A stretch of DNA of 64,000 bases, from positions 682,001-746,000 of the forward strand of contig NC_085123.1 in assembly GCF_030269925.1 (NCBI RefSeq), read 5' to 3'. Below, in pieces: positions 32,217 through 43,722 of the stretch. Positions within the stretch are counted from its first letter, which is position 1, and each line of letters starts with the position of its first letter. The notes under the pieces were generated by a model. The model ran no database searches. It was not told where the DNA came from and worked only from the letters and a program-made list of their open reading frames with translations. Both the position numbers and the translations under genes were made by a program. The stretch comes from Bombyx mori (Eukaryota; Arthropoda; Insecta; Lepidoptera; Bombycidae).

Positions 32217-33230
32217 AACTGTCTCTGTCGTATATGACATTGTCGTACGAGTGTTCATGTCTATATGCTTCGGTAACTGCGTAATATGAAGGATGCTGTG
32301 CTCAGCTATGTGTATTGTATTGTAAGTGTATTGAATGTATAAATTCCAATACATCTTTAGATCGTACACAGCGCACATCTGAGCACGCGCAGGTGAAAGC
32401 GCGGCCGACTCTCCGTTGCGGAAACCAGCCTGTCTCCGACACAACGGACATACCTTTCCAGTCTAAATATATTGTAGTAAACACATTTGAAATTTCATCT
32501 TCTTAGCTTAACTTTGACTTAATTAACTTTGCGTTTTTTTCGGAGGTGCATAGTTGATCGAAAGATGGATTCCCATTTTTTATCAAGCTTTTCCATTATT
32601 TTAGATTTGTCGTTAACTACTATTATAATACTATTATAATGACATGATTTTCAGTATATTTTAATAAAGCCCACTGCCTATTTTGTGGCAAATAAAAACG
32701 ATAATTTACCTACATTTAACTTTAGAAGAATCATTCTTTGAACTCTGCGCTCAGACCACCACTTAACACCAGGCGGGCTGTCATCCACCCATCTAAGCAA
32801 TAAAAAAAACACTATTTTGTAAATGCCCTACTTTAAACGTAAGGAATTACATATCGTCACGCATTAAACCTACTGCCACGACTATGCACTAGTTCATCGA
32901 CGCCGCGACGCGACGTGCGTAACATAGATGTCACTCCACGCGGACTGTCAGTCACATGCTAGAAGTAAATAACCTGTCATTTGCTTTCTTATCAATAACC
33001 AACCGGACACTGTAAAAGGAAATTATAAATATGATATTTCAAATTACTTTTTGGCGGGAACGCGAGGAGTTAAATTGTGTGATTTGTTTTATTTTGCCTA
33101 TTTAGTGTTTCTGCAAGTTTAAATGTGTAATAGCGGTGGTTTATTAACCGTTTAATATCTGTGAAAGTGCAAAAATGTGGGAAAATGAAACAAAGCTGCT
33201 GGATGTAGCTTCTCGGGACCCTAAAAAAGC
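32217..33230. other. Unassigned DNA, Bm1 tail scrap
   Basis: A Bm1 tail tip lies at about 32750-32810 (AACACCAGGCGGGCTGT, CTAAGCAATAAAAAAAA). Positions 32880-33060 are less AT-rich but show no gene. Confidence 0.4.
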
Positions 33231-33455
33231 CTTCTGAAAAACTCTCATTAAATAATCACCATTTTACTGAGATTATATTTTATCCCATATCATCTCATTT
33301 CACTTCATCTCAGTTGATTTTCACAGTCTCAAATTAATCATCTTCTTTTCATTTCACTCCATATTGTCATTCATAAAAATAAAAATATAAATTAAAATAA
33401 GACTTGACCTAAAGGTCTTAGTTACTAGGTCATAAAATCCCTTAAAAAAAAAGTA
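33231..33455 (+). repeat. Unnamed repeat ending CCTAAAGGTCTTAGTTACTA
   Basis: Shares long blocks with 59612-59812 (TTTATCCCATATCATCTC, TCAAATTAATCATCTTC, CCTAAAGGTCTTAGTTAC, AGGTCATAAAAT) and, inverted, with 59100-59277. The A-rich end suggests a retroposon 3' tail. Confidence 0.6.
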
Positions 33456-33698
33456 TTTCAAATTATGGATATTTATTGTCCGTCCGTCAAGAGTTTGTAT
33501 GTATGTCATCAGTTTAACATAAAACTTTATTTTTAGCTGACATAATGATTTATTTTTATTAAACTATCCGTTAGTGGGACAAATAAACAATAAAATTGTC
33601 TGATGTCGTATCCAGCTTATACTTATATATCAACTAGAATTTTTTTTAAATACATATTGTTCATCATATGAGCTCTTTATTCCGTTGCACTAGATGAA

Positions 33699-33759
<61 letters not shown>

Positions 33760-33805
33760 TGCCCTTGTAGGCAGACGAGCATACGGCCCACCTGATGGTG
33801 AGTGG

Positions 33806-36766
33806 TTACCGTCGCCCATGGACTTCAGCAATGCCAGGGGCAGAGCCAAGCCGCTGCCTACCGCTTAATACTCTCCACAAGCCTCGTTTGAAGAAGGACA
33901 TGTCATAGCGCTCGGGAAACACCGTGGAGGGGAGCTCATTCCATAGCCGGATGGTACGTGGCAAAAAAGACCTCTGGAAACGCACTGTGGATGACCGCAG
34001 TGGCTCCAGGTAGTATGGATGAACTCTACTCCGGTGGCGGGCGGTGCGATGGTAAAAACGAGATGCCGGTATCATCTCGAACAATTCCTCAGAGCACTCC
34101 CCATGGAACATACGGTACAAAATACAGAGGGAACCGAAGTCCCTCCGCAGACCCAGAGGTTCCAAACGATCCGTGAGACCGGGATTATCGACAATCCGAA
34201 CGGCCCTCCTCTGTATGGAGTCAAATGGAAGAAGCTGGTATTTGGGAGCCCCGGCCCAGAGATGGGAGCAGTACTCCACGCGAGGCCGGACTTGTGCTTT
34301 ATAAAGCAAAAGCCTTTGTCCAGGCGTGAAGTACCGCTTCGCTCTGTTGAGGACTCCCAGCATTTTGGACGCCAACTTGGCTTTGCCTTCCAAATGACTC
34401 CGAAACTGGACATCGCTCGAAATGTCGACCCCAAGTATCCCAATACTCTCGGAAGGTTGCAGGGATACTCCTTGGAATTGCGGCGCCATGACAAAGGGGT
34501 CCTTCTTCGCAGTGAACGCGCAAACTTGTGTCTTTAACGGGTTGAATTGAACCAAGTTCAATTCACCCCATTTGGAGACTCGCCCCAGAGAGTTCTCCAC
34601 TTCAGACACAAGTTTTGATCGTCTCTCTTGCACCAAGCTCCGAGAGAGACTCTGATGGCCGATATATCGCGCATCCCCCGTGCTGTCATCCGCATAGCAA
34701 TGCATGCCATCAATAGACAGCATGTCATTGATATACAGGATGAAAAGCGTGGGGGAGAGCACCGAACCTTGTGGAACGCCAGCGTTAATGGTCATGGTAT
34801 CAGAACAGTCACCGTCTACAACGACCGTGATGCTCCGCCCATCCAAAAAGCTAGCGATCCACTTGCAGAGACCCTCGGGGATTCCGTAAGATGGTAGCTT
34901 CGACAGAAGTGCCCTATGCCAGACCCTGTCGAAGGCCTTCGCAATATCAAGGCTCACAGCAAGAGCCTCGCCCTTGCTCTCCAAGGCTTCAGCCCACCTG
35001 TGAGTAAGGTATACAAGAAGATCGCCAGCTGAGCGACCGTGACGGAAACCGTACTGTCGGTCACTGATCAGCTGGCGATCCTCCAGATACTTCAGGAGTT
35101 GTATATTAATTATTCGCTCCATCACCTTGGAAAGCAAGGAAGTTATCGCGATAGGCCTGTAGCTCGATGGGTCCGACCGGTCACCCTTCTTGGGGATAGG
35201 GTGGACGTGGGCAGTCTTCCATGAAGACGGAACCCTGTTAGCGCAATAAGAGAGGCGATACAAACGCGTTAGCGCAGGCGTCAGCTCAGGGGCGCACGTT
35301 TTCAGAACCACTGCAGGGATGCCGTCTGGCCCGCTCGACTTATGGACGTCCAGGAGTCGGAGTTCCCGCCTGACTGCACACTGTGTAAAGCAGATCTCCG
35401 GCAGGGAACTATCACACCGGAGGATGTTCGGTGGTGTGGCACCCCCGTCGTCCACAGTCGAGTTCGAGGCGAAGAGTTTGACCAGAAGGTCAGCCTTCTC
35501 TTTCGCACTATGGGCCAGACTGTCATCGGACTTGCGTAGTGGTGGGAGACTAGACCTGCAAAAGTTACCTTCTGCAGCTTTGGCGAGCGACCAAAAAGCA
35601 CGGCTCCCAGAGGGATAGCTCTTCAGTCGCTCGCCAATTCTAGCAACGTGCTCCGATTTCGCCCTGGCAATAACCTTCTTGTAGGACCTGGAAGCGGCGT
35701 TATATTTCCGCCTTTCCTCTGAGATGTTAGGATCCCGACGTCTCCTAGCATCATCCCATGCAACGTATGCGGACCGCTTGAGGTGTGCAGCATCCCTGCT
35801 GGCATTGTTATACCAGGGTCTGCTGCGACCCCCAACGGGCACTTCAGAGGAGGGAATAAACAATTCCATCCCCTGGAGCACCACGTCTTTAAGACGGTCC
35901 GCACAGACGTCAGGATCAGCAGAGGAAAAGCAGAACCGCCCCCATGGGTAGGATGCGTAAAACTCACGCAATCCATCCCAATCTGCTGACAAATGCTGCC
36001 AAACTCTTCGATACCTGGTCGTCGTTCGACGACTAGGACGAGAGAGTGGTGTGGCAGCACGGATAAGGCAGTGATCAGACGATCCAAGTGGAGCGTCGAC
36101 CACCACATTGTATCCGGCTGGATCGGTGGTCAGCAGAAGGTCCAACAGAGAAGGCTCGTGCCCCTCAATATCTGGGACACGGGTGGGCTGTGTCACCAGC
36201 TGGGAGAGGCCGTAGGCCAAGGCGAAATCGTAGGCAGTCCGACCCGGGAGGTCAGTGGTTCTGGACCCCAACCACTCTTGGTGATGAGCGTTAAAGTCTC
36301 CAAGAACCACCACCTCCGCAGATGGGTACTGCTCAAGCACGCGGTTAGTCCCCTCTTGCACATGCTCTATCAGAGCTGAACCTGCATCACTGCTGTGGGA
36401 CCTGTACAGGCACGCGTAGACTCGGGTACAGCCCCCGTGATCTACGCGCAGCCACAAGAGGGACAGGTCCCGTTGTTCGAGGCTTCGTAGACGGCGACAA
36501 CAGACATCAGCCCGGACGAATACACACACCCCGGCTTTACGCAGGAAGTTGTGCTCCAATACGTAGCCGGGGTATTCAAGGTACGAAGTATCATCCGGAG
36601 CAGATATCTGCGTCTCCGTCAGAAAAAGAAGGGCAGGCTGCGCCGTCTCAAGATGGTGGTGTACGGCGTCGAGGTTGCTATGTAGACCCCTTACATTGCT
36701 GAAATCCACATTAAATGTGGAATGGGGAGTCGCCGACAAAACCCTTTTCCTTTTTCGAACTTTCAT
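33806..36766 (-). CDS. CR1-like LINE ORF2: endonuclease-reverse transcriptase, 986 aa
   Basis: The start at 36766 gives MKVRKRKRVLSATPHS, a basic leader. The endonuclease shows SNVRGLHSN, FLTETQISA (catalytic E), VVLGDFNAHHQEW (D, N) and LGSSDHCLI (SDH). The reverse transcriptase shows KSSGPDGIPAVVLK, SSYRPIAITSLLSKVMER, RQYGFRHGRSAGD, SLDIAKAFDRVWH, GVPQGSVLSPTLF and the active-site HCYADDSTGD (YADD). The C-terminal ~100 residues (HGECSEELFEMIP, SFLPRTIRLWNELPS) recur in truncated copies, for example at 45600. No internal stop is present. It could supply the machinery for Bm1, whose tail it shares. Confidence 0.9.
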   Translation of the reverse strand: MKVRKRKRVLSATPHSTFNVDFSNVRGLHSNLDAVHHHLETAQPALLFLTETQISAPDDTSYLEYPGYVLEHNFLRKAGVCVFVRADVCCRRLRSLEQRDLSLLWLRVDHGGCTRVYACLYRSHSSDAGSALIEHVQEGTNRVLEQYPSAEVVVLGDFNAHHQEWLGSRTTDLPGRTAYDFALAYGLSQLVTQPTRVPDIEGHEPSLLDLLLTTDPAGYNVVVDAPLGSSDHCLIRAATPLSRPSRRTTTRYRRVWQHLSADWDGLREFYASYPWGRFCFSSADPDVCADRLKDVVLQGMELFIPSSEVPVGGRSRPWYNNASRDAAHLKRSAYVAWDDARRRRDPNISEERRKYNAASRSYKKVIARAKSEHVARIGERLKSYPSGSRAFWSLAKAAEGNFCRSSLPPLRKSDDSLAHSAKEKADLLVKLFASNSTVDDGGATPPNILRCDSSLPEICFTQCAVRRELRLLDVHKSSGPDGIPAVVLKTCAPELTPALTRLYRLSYCANRVPSSWKTAHVHPIPKKGDRSDPSSYRPIAITSLLSKVMERIINIQLLKYLEDRQLISDRQYGFRHGRSAGDLLVYLTHRWAEALESKGEALAVSLDIAKAFDRVWHRALLSKLPSYGIPEGLCKWIASFLDGRSITVVVDGDCSDTMTINAGVPQGSVLSPTLFILYINDMLSIDGMHCYADDSTGDARYIGHQSLSRSLVQERRSKLVSEVENSLGRVSKWGELNLVQFNPLKTQVCAFTAKKDPFVMAPQFQGVSLQPSESIGILGVDISSDVQFRSHLEGKAKLASKMLGVLNRAKRYFTPGQRLLLYKAQVRPRVEYCSHLWAGAPKYQLLPFDSIQRRAVRIVDNPGLTDRLEPLGLRRDFGSLCILYRMFHGECSEELFEMIPASRFYHRTARHRSRVHPYYLEPLRSSTVRFQRSFLPRTIRLWNELPSTVFPERYDMSFFKRGLWRVLSGRQRLGSAPGIAEVHGRR

Positions 36767-37407
36767 TTTTTAATATATTTTTTTATTTGGAGAGTGGGAT
36801 TGGGCGGGGTAGGATGTTCGAGGCGAAATCGTGACAATACCTGAATAAAGCGCGGAGCACAGTACGTGCTCGACCACGGGTTGCGTGAGCGACTGACGCA
36901 GGGCATGGAAGGGCCCCCAGTCCACCCTGCGTGCGATCGCCGGGATCCACTCCGGTCTCCGACTCCGGCACGACGACCGCACGACAGGATTTTACACCGG
37001 TTGGCGGGACAGCTTCCCGGGGCGGAGTTTAGTAGTGACACCCGGGTTCAGGTCCCCAACTGACCGGCGGGCGGCGGCGAACACCGTTTCACTGGGTCTC
37101 CCTATACCCCCGTCAAACAATCACGTCCCGCGAGCTCACACGCACGTCTGCTCCGCATGTTCCAGGTATCGCCAAGATTCACCCCCAACAAGGAAGAGGA
37201 AAGGGTAGGAATAACACTGGCTCTCCAACCCACACGCCGGAACACAGCTAGGCTATTTGGCGGCGGACTCTAGTTGGAGGGTGGTCGCCAGCCAGTCGGA
37301 CAAGTCCTACCACCGATTATGTATTCGGCTCCCGTTTTGCACCACCCAGGGGTTACTTGTAGGGAATCGCGGGTTAAACCTACGGAAGCGGGAAGCAATC
37401 AACCCCC
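36767..37407 (-). other. CR1-like LINE 5' leader
   Basis: GC-rich relative to flanks, with no ATG-started ORF1. A 92-codon frame (36763-37041) overlaps the ORF2 start by ATGA but begins at GTG and has no zinc knuckle, so I do not call it a gene. Confidence 0.6.
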
Positions 37408-37519
37408 AAAAGAGTTCATAGCGCATAACTCATACGTAGCGTGAAGCGGTTACCGAAGGCCATACATATGCCGCAATGTATGACTATAAGAGGTCTCAAT
37501 TGCAACGGATACAATCGGA

Positions 37520-37945
37520 GCGTGGCCTGCGTGCTTAGTGCTAGTTTCAAATTTGTATGGAGTTGGAACAGCGCCCCTAGCGGCAAACGAAAGGAAGCTG
37601 TTTCAACTCCATACAAACTTGACTTAACTTTTACGCGATCGAGAAGTTAAAAAACTCTCTTTTTTATTTTATCGCCCTTGCAGGTATAGCATAGGCCAGA
37701 GGAGGCCACGACCCTCAGCATTGAGGATTATCGACGCAAGGAGGAGGCAGGCATACGAGCATACGGCCCACATGATGGTGAGTGGTTACCGTCGCCCATG
37801 GACTTCAGCAATGCCAGGGGCAGAGCCAAGCCTCTGCCTACCGTTAAATACTCTCCATAAGCCTCGTTTGAAGAAGGACATGTCATAGCGCTCGGGAAGC
37901 ACAGTGGAGAGGAGCTCATTCCAAAGCCTAAGCACACTCGCACTA
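37520..37945. repeat. Palindromic MITE split by a CR1-like LINE tail
   Basis: The left part (about 37526-37655) starts GCGTGCTTAGTGCTAG and carries an internal hairpin (TTTGTATGGAGTTGGAAC with its inverse). The right end (CTCGCACTAAACACACTG) is at about 37930-37945. Between them lies a minus-strand CR1-like 3' fragment (about 37660-37930). An unsplit copy in the opposite orientation is at 55218-55382. Confidence 0.7.
37660..37930 (-). mobile_element. CR1-like LINE 3' end nested in the MITE
   Basis: TTTATCGCCCTTGCAGG, then ACGGCCCACATGATGGTGAG and the terminal ORF2 codons, stopping at CATTCCAAAGCC. A ~65-bp extra block near 37690-37750 is not in the other copies. Confidence 0.75.
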
Positions 37946-37971
37946 AACACACTGTTCGCGCCAGATATATA

Positions 37972-38400
37972 TTGTTTAGATGGGTGGACGAGCTCACAGC
38001 CCACCTGGTGTTAAGGGGTTACTGGAGCCCATAGACATCTACAACGTAAATGCGCTACCCACCTTGAGATATAAGTTCTAAGGTCTCAGTATAGTTACAA
38101 CGGCTACCCCACCCTTCAAACCGAAACGCATTACTGCTTCACGGCAGAAATAGGCAGGATGGTGGTACCTACCCGTGCGGTCTCACAAGAGGTCCTACCA
38201 CCACTAATTATGCAAATTATAATGTGCGGGTTTGATTTTTATTACACGATGTTATTCCTTCACCGTGGAAGTCAATCGTGAACATTTGTTAAATACGTAT
38301 TTCATTAGAAAAATTGGTACCCGCCTGCGGGATTTGAACACCGGTGCATCGCTCAACAACGAATGCACCGGACGTCTTATCCTTTAGGCCACGACGACTT
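37972..38400 (-). mobile_element. Bm1 SINE, near full length
   Basis: Complete order from the tail (GTTTAGATGGGTGGACGAGC) to the head (TTTAGGCCACGACGACTT). The B-box region is GGATTTGAACACCG on the plus strand, mutated from GATTCGAA. Confidence 0.94.
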
Positions 38401-39689
38401 CGAAATTCAAAATATCGAGATACGAGTACGTTTCTTACTTCGCAACTAGCGACCTCGCTATTGAGAAACTCGTAAGACACAACCACACCACGAGTGCAGT
38501 GGTTTTTTTCAACAATACCACAACACAACCGAATATCGCAATAGTTTCGCTGCTGCAACCGCTAGTTATCGTTCGAACAAAGTTCACGGAAATATCACAA
38601 TGCTTTCAACGTTCTAAAATTAACCGTGGGTTGTAGAAAGGCAACATAAATAAATAAAACAGAAACATTAAAAAAAAAAATTACATACTGGATGAACTTC
38701 AACTTAAAATATTTCACACTGTGTACCCTTTTAGGAAATATGTTGTCAACTGTCGTCGTTGCGGATTGAACTCAAACTGCAGTATAGGAAGCACTTATTT
38801 ATTCCACACGCACCTTAAAATCGTATACATTAACAATCAATTAGCTTTTTATCTTTGAACCTTTTAAAAACGTAGAACACAATTTCTTATCCATGACATT
38901 TTATCCTTCAATCCGACAGCCTGTCTTTTTTCTTAGGGATGACTCCCGTTGCTAGTGCTGTGTGTGAAAAAACCATTCACCACACCCTGTACCCTATAGT
39001 ATGTCATCAAAAAAACCTGCTTTGCCAAAATGTATTTTAGAAAACATATTAAACATTTTAGTACCCTAGTTTTCTAAAATTTGATTAGTAGACGAGCACA
39101 TTCACTTTTCTTAATCATAAACATGTTATTTATTAGACACCGTATCGATTTAGGCAGCAGTAGACGTTTTAAATCTCAAGCGGCCCAATATTTCCAGTAT
39201 AATAATTTTAATATTACACTACCATTTACTATATTCCAAAAGAACTCAATCATTTTAAAAATGATTAAGTATATGTTTAATATTTGGTTAGAAGTTTCTA
39301 ACTTGGGAAGTTTTAAACAAGGAAGTTTCCTTGAATCTAATTCTCAAAGATTCATTGGAGTGCATTTAATTTCAGGTTATGGTTTACTTCTGAGAGGACG
39401 AAAAACTTATTTAAGAATAAAAGGTTGCTCATACGTTTTATTTCAGGTCCGTTAATAATAATAAATACCACATCAGTGTACCTTATATAATCTATGTAAT
39501 GTTTTATTTAGTGGATATTTTGGTAAACTGAATTTCTGATTCAATTCAAAAATTAATTATTTAGATTAATCCTTCGATGTTCATTGCACATCACAATATT
39601 TCGTATATTTATAACGACTATAGCTGAATGCACTGAAAGTGACGGTTTTATTTACGTTCTTTTTAAGGTTTAAAGTTGAAATCAAACCC
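38401..39689. other. Unassigned DNA
   Basis: A plus-strand frame of 124 codons (39081-39455) exists but is AT-driven and without domain support. Nothing else seen. Confidence 0.35.
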
Positions 39690-39978
39690 GTAAAATTATA
39701 ATGTGCGTAATTATTGGTGGCAGGACCTCTTGTGAGTCTGCACACGGTTGACGCCGGTGGCCACCACATGTTACATATACCACCACCCTGCCTATTTCTG
39801 CCGTGAAGCAGCAATGCGTTTCGGTATGAAGGTCGGGGCAGCCGTTGTAACTATAGTGAGACTTAGAGCTTATATCTCAAGGTGGGTGGCGCATTTACGT
39901 TGTAGATTTCTATGGGCTCCAATAACCACTTGACACCAGGTGGTCTGTGAGCTCGTCGACTAATCTATGCAATAAAAA
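39690..39978 (+). mobile_element. Bm1 SINE with a small internal insertion
   Basis: Starts near TAAAATTATAATGTGCGTAA and runs to CAATAAAAAAAAG. A ~30-bp block (GGTTGACGCCGGTGGCCACC region) interrupts the box normally reading CACGGGTAGGTACCACC. Confidence 0.88.
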
Positions 39979-40165
39979 AAAGTGTACTTGTGGATCGTAA
40001 GACCATCTTGCTGTAAACTTGCTTGTTTTAATGGAAATTTACAACAAAGTTGCAGCCTAAGAGAACAAACAGCAGTAGGTTGGACCGTTATCTACGGTGC
40101 GCGTCTAAATGTGTCATCTAAGCTCCAATTAGTCAAGATGTTAATACAAATTCACAAGACATGGT

Positions 40166-40986
40166 TTTTTTTTTTTTTGGTCAGGAGGAAATCGTTGGAT
40201 TTCCGCCCTCCCCTGGGGATGAAGGGCGGGGCATGTCGGAGTCGAACTGACTAAAACCTCCTGTCGCTCAACAACCCGCGTCCGAACCTCGCATGAGACA
40301 GAACCCATGAAAAGGCAAAGGGGGGAAAGTGAAGCGTTTAGTGCGGAGCACATCTCTCCCATCACCCTCCCCCTCGGGACGCCGGACCGGTGGTCGTCGG
40401 CGCCACGACCACCAGCCCTCTCGGTCAGCAGGCTATCCGGAGCCCGCCTAGATGGCGCCGGTTAGAATGGGTTATCCTACGGAATACCCCGCTGGGTCAA
40501 AACCAGCGTGGGTCGAGGATAGCCGGCCTTCCATCACCCGGATGCTCTTGCGTAAAACGCGTGCAGAGCAGCTTGCACGTCGTCTTCTTAGGCCCCCTTT
40601 GCCGGTCCCCAGACCGACGTGTAAAGGGGCCCGAAACACTTAGAGGGCCAGGGCTTGGGCGAAATCCGCCTCCCTGGCCCCCGCTCGACGGCGGCGGGCT
40701 TGCGCGTCTCTCACGCGCCCCGCCGCCTCCTTCTGCGAGATGGTGCACTCGCAGAAGTCGAGCATCGCCTTCCACGACTCGTCGTCGCCGAGCATCGATG
40801 CCACAACACTTGGCAACGACAAGTCGTTTCCTATTTTTGCGACGAGGACACGGCGCCACCCCTCCCATGCGGGGCAGGCAACGAGCGTGTGCTCTGCCGT
40901 GTCCAAGTCGCAACCACAATGGTGGCACTCTGCCGTCGGCTCGGCTCCGATCCGGTGCAGGAACTCACCGAAGCAACCATGCCCAG
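40166..40986 (-). mobile_element. R1-type LINE, 5'-truncated
   Basis: Flanked by the perfect 13-bp duplication CACAAGACATGGT (40153-40165 and 40987-40999). From the T tract it holds a ~470-bp 3' UTR (GAGTCGAACTGACTAAAACC, CGCATGAGACAGAA) and the ORF2 C-terminus. R1-type is inferred from the C-terminal Cys/His motif. Confidence 0.88.
40640..40986 (-). pseudogene. R1-type LINE ORF2, C-terminal fragment
   Basis: Starts inside AGHGCFGEFLHRIG and holds the zinc-finger-like C-x2-C-x7-H-x4-C (CHHCGCDLDTAEHTLVAC) followed by PAWEGWRR, typical of R1/TRAS-type ORF2 ends. The tail is Arg/Ala-rich and stops at 40640. Confidence 0.8.
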
Positions 40987-41034
40987 CACAAGACATGGTA
41001 GGGCATATCTTACGTTGTTACTTCTGTAACCTAG

Positions 41035-41290
41035 AACCGTACTGCTTGTTTCTGCTGCTAAGCAGTTTTGTTCTCCGTTGTGAAGGTTATGATTATAATT
41101 GAGGTCTCTACTTTATGAGAACGACGGCATCTATGCCGTATAATAGACGGCGAGTCCCAGAAATCAAAGGGAAGACAAAAGGTAATTTCTGTAGGCAGCG
41201 GCTTGGCTCTGCCCCTTGCATTGCTGAAGTCCATGGGCGACGGTAACCATTCACCATTAGGTGGTCCGTACGCTAGTTGGCCAACTAGGG
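41035..41290 (+). mobile_element. Bm1 relic, then CR1-like LINE 3' tip
   Basis: 41035-41120 has weak Bm1 words (TGCTTGTTTCTGCTGCTAAG). 41185-41290 clearly matches the CR1-like end (GCAGCGGCTTGGCTCTGCCC, GAAGTCCATGGGCGACGGTA). Confidence 0.65.
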
Positions 41291-42608
41291 CAAAAATTTT
41301 TAACTGCCAAGAATTTTATTTCATAAAAACTGCTCATAAAATATGTAAATATTTTCGAACGAAGATGGGAGTAGACAGAAAGACAGCTGATCGACATGTG
41401 CTAATTTCCGTTCGCTTAGGAAGTCTGGGCTATAGCTTTATTGAACACCAAATGTTTTGATGTCTAAACAGTATCGATTACCAAACTTGAAATTGTTGAT
41501 ATTTGATACGACTCAGGATTATATCGACATGGATGGATGAATTAAAACTGTTCATAGTAGCGGCAGGGAATGTGTAACAGTTTCAATTGAAACTTACTGG
41601 TCTACTATATTATATTATCAAATATTTTTTAAAGAATACTGATGAGTAAGCAGTATTTTTTTCTACTTGTTTTAAAAAGTTGTTTTATCAATTTTCCTGC
41701 TCCTGTAAGCATTTTAATAGCAATGCTGCAAACGATGATTTCACACTAATTCCTTAACTAGGTACCTAAAAATAGCAATTGGTAACTTTTATCCCTTATT
41801 ATGCACAACTAACTCTGAATTATGGTCTCGTTAAATTTATACAAATACTTTTTTTTTCAAAGAACACATAGGTATTTACATTTCATAATTGTAGCTCACG
41901 AAAAAAAGATCTTCAAACAAATTTGAGGAGGCGCTTTTTATCCTTTTAGGTGTGGAATTGTAACCCTCATTAGGAAATCTCTAATGATTTATCTTTTATT
42001 TATTTGTGATTCCGTTACTTTGTTCCGAGTTTAAAATGAATAACATTAAAACGCGAGAACGGTACCAAAAACAAAGACGCTAGCACCACGTTTTTTGGGC
42101 GCTGCTATTTACAACTCATAATATCTAGGGGTTAAAGCTTGTTTGGTTTATGCTACATTTCACTTAATACGCGACATTTATCTTTGTAATTAAAGGTGTG
42201 TTTTATTTGGTATCAGTACCAACAATATAACAATACTTTCTTTCGATGTTTTTAATTGAACTTCAATTAAGTTTAATCCATTTAAATACCTGAAGAAGTT
42301 ATTTTATTATGTATTTTTTCCAAACTTTAAACTTGTAATGGCTCTCCTATAAAGTTGCAAAAATGTCGCTTTAACCTGTAAAAGTCTGTCACCCCTCAAC
42401 ATGTTTCGTATTAAACAAATGATTGTACAAGTCACGTACCTTGCTGTCTAATGTACGGTATTACATTACGATTACGTCGCGATTGTGTCGTAATATATAA
42501 CCGGTGTTTTGTTCGCCATAGAAGGGGTGAAATTTAAACATATCAAGTTCCTTTTACTAATCATGCTCTGTAATAAACGGTTCGTATCAACGTGCACCTC
42601 TATAATTA
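41291..42608. other. Unassigned AT-rich DNA
   Basis: No gene or named repeat seen. Confidence 0.4.
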
Positions 42609-42975
42609 TCTATACTTATAATATTATAAAGAGGAAAGATTTGTTTGTTTGTTTTGAATAGGCTCCGAAACTACTGGACCGATTTGATTTCTTTCACTGT
42701 TTGGAAGCTACACTATTCCCGAGTGACATAGGCTATAATCTTTTTTGAAAAAAATTAGGGATCCTTCCTAAAACTCCAAAAATGTAACCCAAGGTGTAAA
42801 AAAGTTACCTAAATTATTCTTTACATCGCTTCCCCTGCGAAAACTATTGATGATGAATAAAATAATGTACTACGACTTTGTAGAACACATTATTCATTAC
42901 AAAAAATGTCGCGACAACATATCTCTAACTATTGTAGTTATGCCGCATGTGTTCTTTTATTATAAAAAATAAAAC
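42609..42975 (+). mobile_element. Non-autonomous Helitron-like element, 3'-truncated
   Basis: A|TCTATACTTATAATATTATA start and the shared core (GAATAGGCTCCGAAACTACT, GAGTGACATAGGCTATAATC). It lacks the GC-rich CTAG end. Confidence 0.75.
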
Positions 42976-43722
42976 ACATCTCTGCCAGCGCAGTGGTAAT
43001 ATTTCAATGTCCTTCGTGAAGAAGTCAGGTCTGCGGTAGCCAATAAAATCTTCAAAAGCATTTTGTACTGCCTCTCGAGTATTGAATAATATAGGTATTT
43101 TCCCTACCAAGAAGTTGTTCAAGCTTTGAACAAGTCTGTCAGCGCAAGGTCTGGTAAGTACGATGGACAGAGCTAAGCTCCCAACCCTATCTCTTGTAAC
43201 TCAGAGACCGTCTGTTGCCCCGTATTAGGTCGAGCTGTGTCGCGTTATTTTAGACCAATTAGTTTAGAGGTCGCTACAAAAAAAAAACTTAATTATCTTA
43301 AACTTTTATTCAGTCTAACAGTCATTCACTTATTTTATAATAATAAAATTCTAATAATTTTCTATTAAACAAAAACTCAGCTAAAATATACATTATTTAT
43401 AATAATATTAATTATTTACAAAATCGAAAGCTCAATGTTGTTATAAAAATATTCTTAAAAACTATAGTATTCTGTAGCACGATCATTATTTTAATTAATT
43501 ACCTAATTAAATAATAACAATTTTACTTATCAACTTTTGAAATTGACGAGTTCGTCAAAAGTGGTCTTGTCAAAAACGTGTCAAATTTTCAATGTCTCCA
43601 GCATTTTTTTCAATTGTTTACAACTTCTCCATTACTTCAGTCACAATATAGATATAACCATCACTTAAATTCAATATAGTTATTTTCTTGTCTTCGTTCA
43701 AATCTACGTCTGTTACATCACC
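42976..43722 (-). other. 3' flank and probable 3' UTR of the GMC gene
   Basis: AT-rich. Minus-strand AATAAA at 43305-43310 is a possible poly(A) signal ~415 nt past the stop. The frame at 42925-43122 is not supported. Confidence 0.35.

Larger units (their letters stand above)
33703..37407 (-). mobile_element. CR1-like LINE, apparently near full length, one ORF
   Basis: On the minus strand: a GC-rich ~640-nt leader, one 986-codon ORF, a short 3' UTR ending GGGCAATAAAA and a ~55-nt A tract. AAAGAG lies at both edges (33697-33702 and 37409-37414) and may be a 6-bp target duplication. Ten or so truncated 3' copies are in the window. CR1-group is inferred from the endonuclease start (SNVRGLHSNLDAVHHHLE) and the lack of a recognisable ORF1; the exact clade is unsure. 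Confidence 0.85.

Noticed and set aside
34019..36379. Plus-strand frames across the CR1-like ORF2
   Set aside because: Antisense shadows of a well-supported reverse transcriptase ORF.
36763..37041. A 92-codon frame overlapping the CR1-like ORF2 start by ATGA, as a possible ORF1
   Set aside because: It begins at GTG, has no ATG upstream, no zinc knuckle and no ORF1-like composition.
39081..39455. A 124-codon plus-strand frame
   Set aside because: AT-driven composition, no domain, no splice or promoter context.
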